In this document: piece by piece, positions 1 to 9,021 of the stretch
Position numbering within the stretch: the stretch's first letter is position 1
Layout: every line of letters starts with the position of its first letter
Source of the DNA: Hyphomicrobiales bacterium
Lineage (GTDB): Bacteria > Pseudomonadota > Alphaproteobacteria > Rhizobiales > Rhizobiaceae
Assembly: GCA_900469625.1 (NCBI GenBank)
Contig: UBXV01000002.1
Span: 277,734-341,733 of the forward strand
Length of the DNA: 64,000 nucleotides
Reading direction: 5' to 3'
The notes under the pieces: model-generated
Told to the model about the DNA's origin: nothing
What the model saw: only the letters and a program-made list of their open reading frames with translations
Databases searched by the model: none
Translations under genes and position numbers: made by a program

Positions 1-548
1 CCGATCGCGTGGTCGTGCTCGACAAGGGCAAGGTCAGCCAGTTCGGTACGCCGCTCGAATTGTTCTATCAGCCGGCAAACCTGTTCGTGGCCGGCTTCAT
101 TGGCTCGCCAAGGATGAATTTCGTCACCGCGAACGTGGTTCGCCAGGATCGCTCGGAACTGACGCTTTCGGGCGGCGGCCTGGTGCGCGACCTGACGGTC
201 GAGACACTGTCATCGGCTGTCGTCGCCAAGGACAAGCCGGTCACGGTCGGCATCCGCCCGGACAAGCTCGAACTGGTTTCGCCCGAGGAGGCGCATCTGG
301 TCGGCGACGTCCGACTGGTGGAGCGTCTCGGCACCGAGAGCCATGTGCATATCGCTCTTGAGAACGGCTCCGACATGACCGCTGTCGTGCGCGGCACCCA
401 TCCGGTTTCCAACCGCGAGCGCATTCACCTGCGTATCCCGCCGGAACATTGCCACCTGTTCGACGCCGAAGGCAGGGCGATCGCGCGGGCGCTCGAGCCC
501 GAGACGCAGATGCTGATCAATCAGGAAAAAAGCAAAAGGGTCGCGTGA
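1..548 (+). CDS. Sugar ABC transporter ATP-binding protein, C-terminal part (UgpC/MalK type)
   Basis: This is the 3' end of a gene that begins before the window; about 181 codons are visible, read in frame from base 3. The text begins in the last strand of the nucleotide-binding domain (DRVVVLDKGKVSQFGTP, then ELFYQPANLFVAGFIGSP), which is characteristic of MalK/UgpC-type ATPases just after the H-loop. The remainder is the TOBE/OB-fold regulatory domain (VGIRPDKLEL near the middle). The Walker motifs lie outside the window. By family knowledge it would energise carbohydrate import for the binding protein and permeases immediately downstream; the stop at 546-548 is 20 bases before the next start, so co-transcription is likely. 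The substrate cannot be read from this fragment. Confidence 0.93.
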   Translation, partial: DRVVVLDKGKVSQFGTPLELFYQPANLFVAGFIGSPRMNFVTANVVRQDRSELTLSGGGLVRDLTVETLSSAVVAKDKPVTVGIRPDKLELVSPEEAHLVGDVRLVERLGTESHVHIALENGSDMTAVVRGTHPVSNRERIHLRIPPEHCHLFDAEGRAIARALEPETQMLINQEKSKRVA

Positions 549-568
549 CCCGAATGAGGAGGAGAAAC

Positions 569-1801
569 ATGCAGAACAGGACGAAATCGCTCATCGGCTC
601 GCTGATGGTCTTGGCGATGGCTGGAGTCGCCACGGCCCGTGCGGAGGAGACCTTGCGCTTTGCCACCTGGGACACGGACGAGAGCCTCGCGATCCAGCAG
701 GCGATCGCCAAGAAGTTCGAGGAAAAGCATCCGGGCGTGACGGTTCAGGTCGAGCCCTATGCGGACGGTTACGACCAGAAGCTGATCGCCGCTTTCGGCG
801 CCGGCAGCCCGCCTGATGTCATGTATATGTGGAACTTCCCGCAGTATTACACCTCGCTGATGCCGCTCGATGATCTGATCGCGCGGGACGCTGCCGAAGT
901 GAAGCCGGACGATTTCCCGAAAGGCCTGATGAACACGACGCGCGTCGAAGGCAAGACCTACGGCATGCCTTCGGGCTTCACCACCCAGGTCGTCTTCTAC
1001 AACAAGGACATGTTCGCCAAGGCCGGCGTCGAGGAGCCGAAGGACGGCTGGACTTGGGACGACCTGCGCGCCAAGGCCGCCAAGTTCCGTGACGAGCCGA
1101 ACAAGGTTTACGGCTACGCCGTCGACGCCAAACCCGATCCTTACGATTTCGAGCAGTTCCTCTGGTCGAACGGCACCAAATACATCTCCGACGACGGCAA
1201 GCAGATCGACGGCTATATGAACAGCGATGCCGCCGCGCAAGTGCTCGACATGTTCGGCGACATGGCCAAGAAGCAGGAAGCGATCACGCTCAACCTCGGC
1301 GACGACACATCGGGCAGCACGCTGTTCAAGGGCGGCAAGATCGCCATGTTCCAGAGCGCCATGTGGTCGAAGTCCGGTATCGATGCCTCGGGCATCAAAT
1401 ATGGCGTCGCACCGCTGCCGAAGTTCGGCGACAAGACCGCGCATTCCGCGCTCGGCGTCTCGGCGATCTCGATTGCCAAGGATGCGGCCCATCCGGATCT
1501 CGCCTGGGAGTTCGTCAAGTTCTTCTCGTCGCCCGAAGCCGTTGCCATGCGCGTCAACGACCTGCCGGTGCGCACCAGCGTGGCTGAAGAAAAGGGCATG
1601 ACCACGGACCCGATCTACAAGCCGTTCTTCGACATTCTCGCGACGTCCAACACCGAGACCCATGCGTTCCTGAAGAACGCCAACTGGGGCAAGGTCCAGG
1701 ACAATCTCGCGCGTGCCATCGAAGCCACGATGATCGATCAGGGCAATGCCAAGCAGCATCTCGACGATGCGGTCAATCGCTCCAAGCGGCTGATCAAGTA
1801 A
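569..1801 (+). CDS. Sugar ABC transporter periplasmic substrate-binding protein
   Basis: A 410-residue family-1 extracellular solute-binding protein. The ATG at 569 is chosen because GAGGAGGAG lies just before it and a Sec signal peptide follows directly (MQNRTKSLIG, hydrophobic core, cleavage near ATARA-EE at residue 25). A longer in-frame extension to 449 is Arg-rich and overlaps the ATPase gene. The mature start (TLRFATWDTDESLAIQQAI) and the motif PPDVMYMWNFPQYYTSL are typical of oligosaccharide-binding lipid-free SBPs. It would deliver a sugar to the two permeases encoded 20 bases downstream. The co-operonic glycosidase and the nearby GH42 beta-galactosidase suggest a galactoside or a plant-derived oligosaccharide, but that is inference. 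Confidence 0.93.
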   Translation: MQNRTKSLIGSLMVLAMAGVATARAEETLRFATWDTDESLAIQQAIAKKFEEKHPGVTVQVEPYADGYDQKLIAAFGAGSPPDVMYMWNFPQYYTSLMPLDDLIARDAAEVKPDDFPKGLMNTTRVEGKTYGMPSGFTTQVVFYNKDMFAKAGVEEPKDGWTWDDLRAKAAKFRDEPNKVYGYAVDAKPDPYDFEQFLWSNGTKYISDDGKQIDGYMNSDAAAQVLDMFGDMAKKQEAITLNLGDDTSGSTLFKGGKIAMFQSAMWSKSGIDASGIKYGVAPLPKFGDKTAHSALGVSAISIAKDAAHPDLAWEFVKFFSSPEAVAMRVNDLPVRTSVAEEKGMTTDPIYKPFFDILATSNTETHAFLKNANWGKVQDNLARAIEATMIDQGNAKQHLDDAVNRSKRLIK

Positions 1802-1820
1802 GAAGAGGGAGGACGGGGAG

Positions 1821-2777
1821 ATGGACATGACCTATGCCGGGGCGGAGCCCAAGGTGGCAAAGCGAAAGCGCTCCGCCATCGCGCGCTATGCCGCGCCTTA
1901 TCTGTTCATTTCCCCGTGGATCCTCGGGTTCCTGTTCTTCACGCTCGGACCGCTCGTCTTTTCGCTGACGATGAGCTTCTACGACTGGCCCGTTGTCGGC
2001 GAGCGCACCTTCGTCGGCCTCGACAACTACCGTACGATGATGATGGACGACCCGCAGTTCTGGGAAAGTCTCTGGATCACGGTGAAGTTCGCGGCGATCT
2101 ACGTGCCGTTCAACATCATCATGTCGTTCTTTCTGGCACTGATGCTGCACAACATCACCTTTGCCAGCGGCTTTTTCCGCACCGCCTTCTACCTGCCGAG
2201 CGTCATCTCCGGCGTTGCGCTCGTGACGATCTGGAGCTGGATCTACAGCAAGGAATACGGCCTTCTGAACTTCATGCTGTCGCTTGCCGGCATCGACGGG
2301 CCGAACTGGCTTGGCGATCCGAACCTGGCGATCGTCGCAATCATCATCGCCAGCCTCTGGGGCCTCGGCGGCACCATGCTGATCCTCCTCACCGGTCTCA
2401 AAGCCATTCCGAAGGAACTCTACGAGGCGGCGACCGTGTCGGGCGTTCCCGGCTGGGCGCAGATGCTGTTCATCACCCTGCCGATGCTCGGCCCGATGCT
2501 GCTCTTCACCTTCATCACCTCGATCATCTCCGCCTTCCAGCAGCTGACGATCGCCCTGCTCCTCACTAAGGGCGGCCCGCTCGGCTCCACCTATTTCTTT
2601 GCCATGTACATCTACGACAACGCCTTCAAGTATTTCGACATGGGCTATGCCGCCGCCGGCTCCTGGGTGATGTTCATCATCGTCCTTATGCTCAGCCTCG
2701 GCGTCATGCGCTGGTCGGCCGCCTGGGTCTATTACGAAGGCGAAGTCCGCCAGAATGATGGAGACGGCCATGCGTAA
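1821..2777 (+). CDS. Sugar ABC transporter permease, MalF/LacF type
   Basis: A 318-residue inner-membrane permease of the binding-protein-dependent family. After a basic N-terminus the first membrane span begins about residue 25 (PYLFISPWILGFLFFTLGP), as in MalF/UgpA/LacF proteins, and about six spans follow. The cytoplasmic EAA loop that docks the ATPase is at about residues 195-220 (KELYEAATVSGVPGWAQ). The start follows a purine-rich GAGGGAGGACGGGGAG ribosome site. The 3' end overlaps the next permease gene by 8 to 23 bases depending on which start that gene uses, so the two are translationally coupled. Confidence 0.93.
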   Translation: MDMTYAGAEPKVAKRKRSAIARYAAPYLFISPWILGFLFFTLGPLVFSLTMSFYDWPVVGERTFVGLDNYRTMMMDDPQFWESLWITVKFAAIYVPFNIIMSFFLALMLHNITFASGFFRTAFYLPSVISGVALVTIWSWIYSKEYGLLNFMLSLAGIDGPNWLGDPNLAIVAIIIASLWGLGGTMLILLTGLKAIPKELYEAATVSGVPGWAQMLFITLPMLGPMLLFTFITSIISAFQQLTIALLLTKGGPLGSTYFFAMYIYDNAFKYFDMGYAAAGSWVMFIIVLMLSLGVMRWSAAWVYYEGEVRQNDGDGHA

Positions 2778-3582
2778 GACGCTGCTCTATTCCGCGCTGA
2801 TCCTGCTGTCGGCCCTGTTCATCGCGCCGTTCTACTGGACCTTCATGACGGCGATCAAAAGCGCCGCCGATCTCTACCAGTTCCCGCCGGTATTCTGGCC
2901 GTCGGAATGGCATTGGGAGAACTTTGGCGCTGCCTGGAACAAGCAGCCCTTCGGCACCTATCTGACCAACTCGGTTATCGTCGTGGTGTTTTCGACCATC
3001 GGCCAGCTGATCTCCTCGTCGCTGGTCGCCTACGGCTTTGCCCGCTTCCGCTTCCCTGGCCGCGACCCGCTGTTCATCGTGCTGCTCGCCACCATGATGA
3101 TCCCGTGGGATGTGAAAATGATTCCGCTCTACATGGAATTCAACATGCTCGGCTGGATCAACACGCTGAAGCCGCTGATCGTGCCGGCCTATTTCGCCGA
3201 TGCCTTCTTCGTTTTCCTGCTGCGCCAATACATCATGACCGTGCCGATGGAAATCGACGAGGCCGCGCGCATGGATGGGGCCAACGCCTTCGACATCTAC
3301 TGGCGCATCCACCTGCCGCTGATGATGCCGGCGCTGGTGCTGGTCGGCACCTTCCACTTCATGAACGCCTGGAACGACTATCTCGGCCCGTTGATCTTCT
3401 TGAACGACCAGTCGAAGTACACGCTGACGCTCGGGCTTTCGATGTTCAAGGGCCTGCATGAGGTCGACGTCACCTCGATTGCCGCGATCACGGTGATCCT
3501 CTGCCTGCCGCCGCTCGCCCTCTTCTTCGTCGCCCAGCGCTACATCATGGATGGCGCGGTCGGATCGTCGGTGAAGGGATAA
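2755..3582 (+). CDS. Sugar ABC transporter permease, MalG/LacG type
   Basis: A permease of up to 275 residues, partner of the preceding one. Three in-frame starts exist (2755, 2758 and 2770); the last gives MRKTLLYSALIL and sits directly before the first membrane span, so the true protein may be five residues shorter. The EAA loop is clear near residues 165-190 (EIDEAARMDGANAFDIYWRI). The C-terminal RYIMDGAVGSSVKG is typical of MalG-family proteins. The stop codon is directly followed by the GTG/ATG start of the glycosidase gene, indicating tight coupling. Confidence 0.93.
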   Translation: MMETAMRKTLLYSALILLSALFIAPFYWTFMTAIKSAADLYQFPPVFWPSEWHWENFGAAWNKQPFGTYLTNSVIVVVFSTIGQLISSSLVAYGFARFRFPGRDPLFIVLLATMMIPWDVKMIPLYMEFNMLGWINTLKPLIVPAYFADAFFVFLLRQYIMTVPMEIDEAARMDGANAFDIYWRIHLPLMMPALVLVGTFHFMNAWNDYLGPLIFLNDQSKYTLTLGLSMFKGLHEVDVTSIAAITVILCLPPLALFFVAQRYIMDGAVGSSVKG

Positions 3583-5289
3583 GTGATGCTGTTCGATATC
3601 GATCATATCCCCTTCAGCCGACGGGGCCGGTTCCTGACGCTGTCGATGATGAAGGTGCCGGGCGGCGATGGAGGCCGGGCCCTCTATCTGCGCTTCGTTG
3701 CCGGCGGCGACGAACGGCCTTCGCTCGGACGCCTCTGCCGCGTCGAGTTCCTCGATCCTGCGGGCAAGCCGGCCGAGGCGACCTTCGAGCTTTCGCCGGA
3801 GCGTCTGGTTGCGCGTATCGGCGCGGGATCGCTGACCTTCGTCATCGGCGAAGGCGAGCAGCTGCATATCCGCGGTGAGAAAGCCGGTGTGCGCTTCCAT
3901 CTCGAAGGGTCGCGTTACGACTACGTCTATCGCACGCCGACCGGTGACGATTGCCTGGTGGCGGCCGTCGAAAACGTCAAGTTCATTCCTCGCGCCGTAT
4001 CAGGCACGCTCGATGTGTCGGGCGCCTGGCAGCGCGACCACTCGGCCGACGTCTCTTTCGCTTTCTCGGGCGAGGGCCCGTTCGAGGGCAATGTCGACTT
4101 CTTCCGTACCGTGCCGCCGACAGCGCCGCTCCAGAGCTTCACGGATGCCCTTACCGGCGCGACAGCCGAATTCGCGGAATGGCATGCTTCCCTGCCGAAG
4201 GCTACGGCCGGCCAGGACGAGGCGCATCGGCTGGCAAGCTATCTGCTGTGGGCGAACGGCGTGCCGGTGGGCGGCCAGTTGACCCGGCCGGCGATCTACA
4301 TGTCCAAGAACCACATGATCAACATCTGGAGCTGGGACAACGCGTTTTCGGCTCTGGGCGTGGCGGCGATCGACCAGAACCTCGCCTTCGACCAGTTCGC
4401 CGCGATATTCGACCACCAGGATGCCTCCGGCCTGCTGCCCGACTATATCAATGACCGCGACGTGCTCTTCGCTTTCACCAAGCCGCCGGTGCATGGCTGG
4501 GCGGTGTCGCTGATCGCGGCGAGGCATCCGGATTTTCTGACCGCAGGGCGCCGGGAATACCTGCGCGAGGCGATCGGCCGACAGGTCGATTACTGGCTGA
4601 CCTATGCCCGCGCCGATGCGACGTCGCTGCCGAGCTATTTCCATGGCAACGACAGCGGCTGGGACAATGCGACCTTCTTTGCCGAGGGCGGCCCGGTTGT
4701 CTCTCCTGATCTGCCGGTGTTCCTCATTCTCGCCTGCGAGACGCTTGCGACCTTGCTCGAAAGCGATCCGGCCCGGGCCGCGGAATGGAACGCCAAGGCG
4801 GATGCCTTGCAGACGCTGCTGTTTGAGCGCCTGTGGACCGGCGAAACCTTCGGCGCGCGGCTTGCTGGCGCACCGGACCGCATTCTGCCGGGCGAAAACC
4901 TGATCCAGTTCATGCCGTTGCTGCTCGGCGCGCGCCTGCCCGCCGAAATGCGCGAAAAGCTTGTCGCACGTCTCGTTTCCGGCGGCTTCATCGCTGCCTG
5001 GGGGCCGGCGACGGAAAGCCCAAAAAGCCCCTTCTACGAGGATGACGGCTATTGGCGCGGGCCGATCTGGGCGCCGACGACACTGCTTCTCTGGGACGGC
5101 CTTCGCCGGCAAGGGGAGATTGAACTGACGCGTGAGATCGCGGAAAAGTTCTGTTCACTTGCCAGCAAAAGCGGTATGGCCGAAAACTTCGATGCGCGGT
5201 CGGGGAGGGGCCTTCGCGATCGGGCTTTCGCCTGGACATCCGCAGTCTATCTCCTGCTGGCGGCATCGCTCAGCGACCACAACCCGTGA
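3583..5289 (+). CDS. (alpha/alpha)6-barrel glycoside hydrolase, MGH1/GH63/GH37-like
   Basis: A 568-residue enzyme without signal peptide, so cytoplasmic. Start is GTG 3583 or the adjacent ATG 3586. The N-terminal 200 residues are beta-rich; from about residue 205 the sequence has the six-hairpin glycosidase signature: NIWSWDNAFSALG, FDHQDASGLLPDYIND, then NDSGWDNATFF, whose Asp matches the general acid position of trehalase/GH63 (SGWD motif), and EDDGYWRGPIW near residue 485. These motifs are shared by alpha-glucosidases, trehalases and mannosylglycerate hydrolases, so exact specificity is unknown. Being the fourth visible gene of the transporter operon, it probably cleaves the imported saccharide inside the cell. 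Its stop overlaps the upstream GTG alternative of the LacI gene. Confidence 0.85.
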   Translation: MMLFDIDHIPFSRRGRFLTLSMMKVPGGDGGRALYLRFVAGGDERPSLGRLCRVEFLDPAGKPAEATFELSPERLVARIGAGSLTFVIGEGEQLHIRGEKAGVRFHLEGSRYDYVYRTPTGDDCLVAAVENVKFIPRAVSGTLDVSGAWQRDHSADVSFAFSGEGPFEGNVDFFRTVPPTAPLQSFTDALTGATAEFAEWHASLPKATAGQDEAHRLASYLLWANGVPVGGQLTRPAIYMSKNHMINIWSWDNAFSALGVAAIDQNLAFDQFAAIFDHQDASGLLPDYINDRDVLFAFTKPPVHGWAVSLIAARHPDFLTAGRREYLREAIGRQVDYWLTYARADATSLPSYFHGNDSGWDNATFFAEGGPVVSPDLPVFLILACETLATLLESDPARAAEWNAKADALQTLLFERLWTGETFGARLAGAPDRILPGENLIQFMPLLLGARLPAEMREKLVARLVSGGFIAAWGPATESPKSPFYEDDGYWRGPIWAPTTLLLWDGLRRQGEIELTREIAEKFCSLASKSGMAENFDARSGRGLRDRAFAWTSAVYLLLAASLSDHNP

Positions 5290-5303
5290 CGAGCCGAGAC
5301 GCC

Positions 5304-6338
5304 ATGCAGAGACCGACGATCAAGACCATTGCGCAGGAAACGGGGCTGTCGATCGCCACCGTATCCAAGGCCCTGAAGCATTCGCCTCAGGTTCGACCGG
5401 AAACGCGTGCGATCGTCATCGAGGCCGCCGAGCGGGTCGGCTACGAACTCAACATGCATGGCGTGCAGTTGCGAACCGGCAAGACCTATCAGGTCGCCGC
5501 CATCATGACGGCTCCGGGACCGAAGCAGAACGAGTGGGAAGGCGTCGAATACGCCCAGCTATTGAGCGGCATTTCCTGGGCGCTGGAAGACAGTCCCTAT
5601 CGTGTCTCGCTTTATGCGGTCAGGAATTTCGAGGAAAGCCAGGCGATCATCAAGCAGATCGTGTCGCTGAAGAAGGCCGACGGCATCATCATATCGGGTA
5701 CCCGTGCCGACGATCCGCGCATCCGCACGATGCACGCGGCGGACTTTCCCTTCGTCACCTATGGCACCAGCGTGCACAACGCGCCGCATGCCTATGTGGA
5801 CGCCGACAACGAACAGATGATCCGCGTCTCGATGGCGCGGCTCGTCGAACGCGGTCATCGCCGCATCGCGCTGCTCAACCCGTTGTCGGACTTGAGCTAC
5901 GGCATCACCCGGCTCGAGGCCTACAGGCATGCGCTCGAGGGCGCGGGCCTGCCCTTCGATCCGGCGCTGGTTGCGCATGGGCGGCTGACCCCTGCCTTCG
6001 GGCGGGAAAACGTGCTGACGATGTCGGATCTTTCCAATCCGCCGACCGCCTATATCTGTGCCAATGAGGCCTCCGCGCTCGGCGCCTTCTCCGGTTTCCA
6101 CGAGCGTGGGCTGGTGCATGGGCGCGACGCTGTCATCAATGCCACCGACGACCTCAATGTCAGCCAATATTTCGCACCGCCGATCACCACCTACTACCTG
6201 CCGATAAGCGAGCCGAGCAGCCTGCTCGGCGCCTATATCCTGCGCCGGATGGAAGGCGAGCCGCCGGAGGCGCTGCAGACGCTTCTGATGCCCAAGCTGA
6301 TCGAGCGCTGCGACGACCGCCTGACCCAGAGCCGCTAA
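5304..6338 (+). CDS. LacI-family transcriptional regulator
   Basis: A 344-residue LacI/GalR repressor. The ATG at 5304 places the helix-turn-helix at the extreme N-terminus (TIKTIAQETGLSIATVSKALKHS), as in all family members; a GTG at 5286 would add six residues. The hinge helix and periplasmic-binding-protein-like ligand domain follow (YQVAAIMTAPGP onward). It is the last gene of the sugar operon and lies 186 bases upstream of the GH42 gene, with a perfect 18-bp LacI-type palindrome in the gap. It probably represses the beta-galactosidase and perhaps the transporter operon in response to a sugar. Confidence 0.92.
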   Translation: MQRPTIKTIAQETGLSIATVSKALKHSPQVRPETRAIVIEAAERVGYELNMHGVQLRTGKTYQVAAIMTAPGPKQNEWEGVEYAQLLSGISWALEDSPYRVSLYAVRNFEESQAIIKQIVSLKKADGIIISGTRADDPRIRTMHAADFPFVTYGTSVHNAPHAYVDADNEQMIRVSMARLVERGHRRIALLNPLSDLSYGITRLEAYRHALEGAGLPFDPALVAHGRLTPAFGRENVLTMSDLSNPPTAYICANEASALGAFSGFHERGLVHGRDAVINATDDLNVSQYFAPPITTYYLPISEPSSLLGAYILRRMEGEPPEALQTLLMPKLIERCDDRLTQSR

Positions 6339-6377
6339 GGCCGAAAACGATACGACGACAACACGCCTGTGCCCGAT

Positions 6378-6395
6378 GATATAAACGTTTATATC
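6378..6395. promoter_or_regulatory. Probable LacI-family operator (18-bp perfect palindrome)
   Basis: GATATAAACGTTTATATC is perfectly self-complementary about a central CG. LacI/GalR operators are odd- or even-length palindromes with a central CG step, where the hinge helix inserts leucine. It lies between the LacI gene stop and the GH42 start, about 130 bases before the latter, and is the obvious target of the adjacent regulator. Confidence 0.7.
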
Positions 6396-6524
6396 CCATG
6401 AGGGTGCATGGCATCGAAGACGAAATGCCGGGTGAAGCCGGCCGAAAGCATGACGAAGGACCTGATCTTGCATATGCCCCTGACGCGACCGAACCGTTTC
6501 AACGCCGACCAGCAGGAGACCGAC

Positions 6525-8480
6525 ATGCTCGAACTCGGCGTCTGCTACTATCCGGAGCAATGGCCGCGCGAGAAATGGGAAGAGGATGCCCGCCGCATGG
6601 TCGAACTCGGGCTTGCCTGGGTGCGGATCGGCGAATTCGCCTGGGCGAAGATCGAACCCCGGCCGGGCGAGTTTCATTGGGAATGGCTCGACGACGCGAT
6701 CGACGTTCTCGGCAGTGCTGGTCTCAAGGTCATTCTGGGCACGCCGACCGCAGCACCGCCAAAGTGGTTGATCGACCGCCACCCCGATATCCTGCCCGTC
6801 GACGTCAACGGCGTCGTTCGCAAGTTTGGCGCCCGGCGCCACTATTGCTTCTCCAGCCGGGCCTACCGCGTCGAGGCAGCCCGCATCACCGACGCCATGG
6901 CCGAACGCTACGGCGGACACGCCTTCGTCCACGCCTGGCAGACGGACAACGAATATGGCGACCACGACACGATCTACAGCTATTCCGCGGAGGCCGAACG
7001 GGCCTTTCGCCTGTGGCTTGCCGAACGTTACGGCACGACAGACGAGCTGAACCGCGCCTGGGGCACGGCCTTCTGGGCTATGAACTATAACAGCTTCGAT
7101 GAAATCGAGCTGCCGAACAATCTCGTCGAAGAGCCGAGCCCGACCCATATCGTCGACTTCATCCGCTTCTCGTCCGACCAGGTGAAGAGCTTCAACAAGG
7201 TGCAGGTCGACATCATCCGCGGCCATGCCCCCGGGCGCCCGGTGACGCACAATTTCATGTCGCACAACACCGACTTCGACCACTACAAGGTCGGAGAAGA
7301 CATCGATATCGCCTCCTGGGACGTCTATCCGATGGGCGGGCTTCTGAATGGCCGCCTCTCGGCCGACGACAAGGGCCGCTATCTGCGCGTCGGCGATCCG
7401 GACCAGCCGGCCTTCAACCATGATCTCTACCGCACCGTCGGCCGCGGTCGCGTCTGGGTGATGGAGCAGCAGCCGGGTCCGGTCAACTGGGCGGCACACA
7501 ACCAGTCACCGGCCGACGGCATGGTGCGCCTTTGGACCTGGCTTGCCTATGCGCACGGCGTCGACATGGTCTCCTATTTCCGCTGGCGGCAGGTGCCGTT
7601 TGCGCAGGAGCAGTTCCACGCCGGCCTGCTTTTGCCCAACAGCGAGCCGGACCAGGGTTATCTCGAAGTGGCGCAGGTGGCCGAAGAGATGAAGCTTCTG
7701 CCGAAGGGCGAGGCGCGCGGCAAGGCCAAGGTGGCAATCCTGCTCGACTACAATTCCCGCTGGGCGACACGCGCCCTGCCGCAGGGCAGGACCTATTCGG
7801 CCGCAGCGACGGCGCTCGACTGGTATTCGACCGTCTCGCGCCTCGGCGTTGACGTCGACTTCATCGGCCAGCATTCCGATCTCGAGGGTTACCAGCTGGT
7901 GCTGGCGCCGGACCTCGTCATCGCCAATCAGGCTTTCGTCGAGAAGCTGGCGAAGTCTGAGGCCAAGGTATTGTTCGGACCGCGCAGCGGCAGCAAGACC
8001 GAGGACATGCACATTCCCGAAGGCTTGCCCCCGGGCCCGCTTGCGGCTCTCATCGATGTCAGCGTCGCCCGCGTCGAATCCCTGCCTGAGTTCCATGAGG
8101 AGTTGGTGCTTTACGGCAACGAGACCTATCCCTCCGGAATCTGGCGGGAAACCGTTCGCACCAGCGAGACGGTGCTTGCGACCTTCGAGGGTGAATACCG
8201 CAACGGCGCTCCGGCGCTCGTCGGCAACGACAAGGCACGGTACCTCGCGGCAACCGCCCAGGGCGATTTCCTGAGGAAGGTGATCAATGATGCGCTTGGT
8301 TGGGCTTCGGTCGAGGCGCTCGCCGATCTCGGCAACCTGCGCATCACCCGCCGCGGCAAGCTCAACTTCGCCTTCAACTATGGCAAGCAGCCGGCGGAGG
8401 TGCCGGCCGGAGCGGGTGCCACGTTCCACGTCGGTGGCCGCAAGCTTGGTCCCGTCGACGTCGCTATCTGGACGGAATGA
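6525..8480 (+). CDS. Beta-galactosidase, glycoside hydrolase family 42
   Basis: A 651-residue GH42 enzyme. The ATG at 6525 is preferred over the in-frame upstream ATG at 6408 because CAGGAG precedes it and the conserved N-terminus (LELGVCYYPEQWP) follows at once. The acid/base Glu is in QTDNEYGDHD (about residue 143) and the nucleophile Glu in VMEQQPGPVNW (about residue 314), both standard GH42 positions. The middle domain is a glutamine-amidotransferase-like trimerisation fold and the C-terminus a small beta domain. No signal peptide, so it acts in the cytoplasm on imported beta-galactosides. Rhizobial lac loci pair a GH42 LacZ with a LacEFGK importer, the same logic as here, though the gene order differs. 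Regulation is probably through the palindrome at 6378. Confidence 0.93.
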   Translation: MLELGVCYYPEQWPREKWEEDARRMVELGLAWVRIGEFAWAKIEPRPGEFHWEWLDDAIDVLGSAGLKVILGTPTAAPPKWLIDRHPDILPVDVNGVVRKFGARRHYCFSSRAYRVEAARITDAMAERYGGHAFVHAWQTDNEYGDHDTIYSYSAEAERAFRLWLAERYGTTDELNRAWGTAFWAMNYNSFDEIELPNNLVEEPSPTHIVDFIRFSSDQVKSFNKVQVDIIRGHAPGRPVTHNFMSHNTDFDHYKVGEDIDIASWDVYPMGGLLNGRLSADDKGRYLRVGDPDQPAFNHDLYRTVGRGRVWVMEQQPGPVNWAAHNQSPADGMVRLWTWLAYAHGVDMVSYFRWRQVPFAQEQFHAGLLLPNSEPDQGYLEVAQVAEEMKLLPKGEARGKAKVAILLDYNSRWATRALPQGRTYSAAATALDWYSTVSRLGVDVDFIGQHSDLEGYQLVLAPDLVIANQAFVEKLAKSEAKVLFGPRSGSKTEDMHIPEGLPPGPLAALIDVSVARVESLPEFHEELVLYGNETYPSGIWRETVRTSETVLATFEGEYRNGAPALVGNDKARYLAATAQGDFLRKVINDALGWASVEALADLGNLRITRRGKLNFAFNYGKQPAEVPAGAGATFHVGGRKLGPVDVAIWTE

Positions 8481-8489
8481 CGATTGAAT

Positions 8490-8513
8490 CGTGGGCGGAT
8501 CGCTCCGCCCACG
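8490..8513. terminator. Bidirectional terminator-like hairpin
   Basis: A 10-bp perfect stem (CGTGGGCGGA / TCCGCCCACG) with a 4-base loop sits in the 45-base gap between the convergent beta-galactosidase and AHSA1 genes. There is no strong T-run, so termination strength is uncertain. Confidence 0.55.
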
Positions 8514-8525
8514 GTCCTTGCGTGG

Positions 8526-9020
8526 TTACTTCGCAAATTCGGAAGCAAGAATGCCTTCGAGACGATCGTAGCCGATGGCGATGCCGCTCTCCATTGGCGA
8601 CTTCAGCACCGCGTCGCGTGTCTCGGTCGAGGAGTAGATGACGGTCGTCGTGACCGTGGTGCGTCCGCCATTCTCGACGAAAAGTGTCGTCACCTCGGTC
8701 TGGCCGCCTGTCCAGTCCTCGTCGAACAGTTCTTCATGGACGATCCGGTCTGGCGCAGCGATTTCACGATAGGTGCCGCCCATGCCCATCTCGGTACCGC
8801 CAGTGTCCTTCCAGACATAACGAAACTTGCCCCCGGGCCGAAGGTCGATCTCGCAGACGGGCAACGACCAGCCGTCCGGGCCGGTCAGCCAGCGCTTGAC
8901 GAGTGCCGGTTTGGTGAAGGCGTCGAAAACCAGCCGGCGCGGCGCGTCGAAGGTCCTGACGATGCGAACCTCGCGATCGCCATGGGCCGTTACGACAAGT
9001 TTGTTCGATGTTGTGTTCAT
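8526..9020 (-). CDS. SRPBCC/AHSA1-family protein
   Basis: A 164-residue protein of the START-like activator-of-Hsp90-ATPase-1 homologue family. Diagnostic stretches are REVRIVRTFDAPRRLVFDAFT at the N-terminus, the LVKRWLTGPDGW motif around residue 45, and DLRPGGKFRYVW around residue 65. Bacterial members form a single hydrophobic-cavity domain of unknown ligand and are very often encoded right after an ArsR-type repressor, as here: only one base separates the repressor stop from this ATG. The two genes surely form one transcript from the palindromic promoter at 9410-9441. The molecular role is unknown. Confidence 0.88.
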   Translation of the reverse strand: MNTTSNKLVVTAHGDREVRIVRTFDAPRRLVFDAFTKPALVKRWLTGPDGWSLPVCEIDLRPGGKFRYVWKDTGGTEMGMGGTYREIAAPDRIVHEELFDEDWTGGQTEVTTLFVENGGRTTVTTTVIYSSTETRDAVLKSPMESGIAIGYDRLEGILASEFAK

Positions 9021-9021
9021 G

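Noticed and set aside
521..1828. Long open frame on the minus strand opposite the binding-protein gene
   Set aside because: It is a GC-driven shadow of a well-recognised gene; composition is Arg/Gly/His-rich without any family resemblance. The same applies to minus-strand frames at 1794-2771, 2704-3900, 4000-5112 and 5559-7499.
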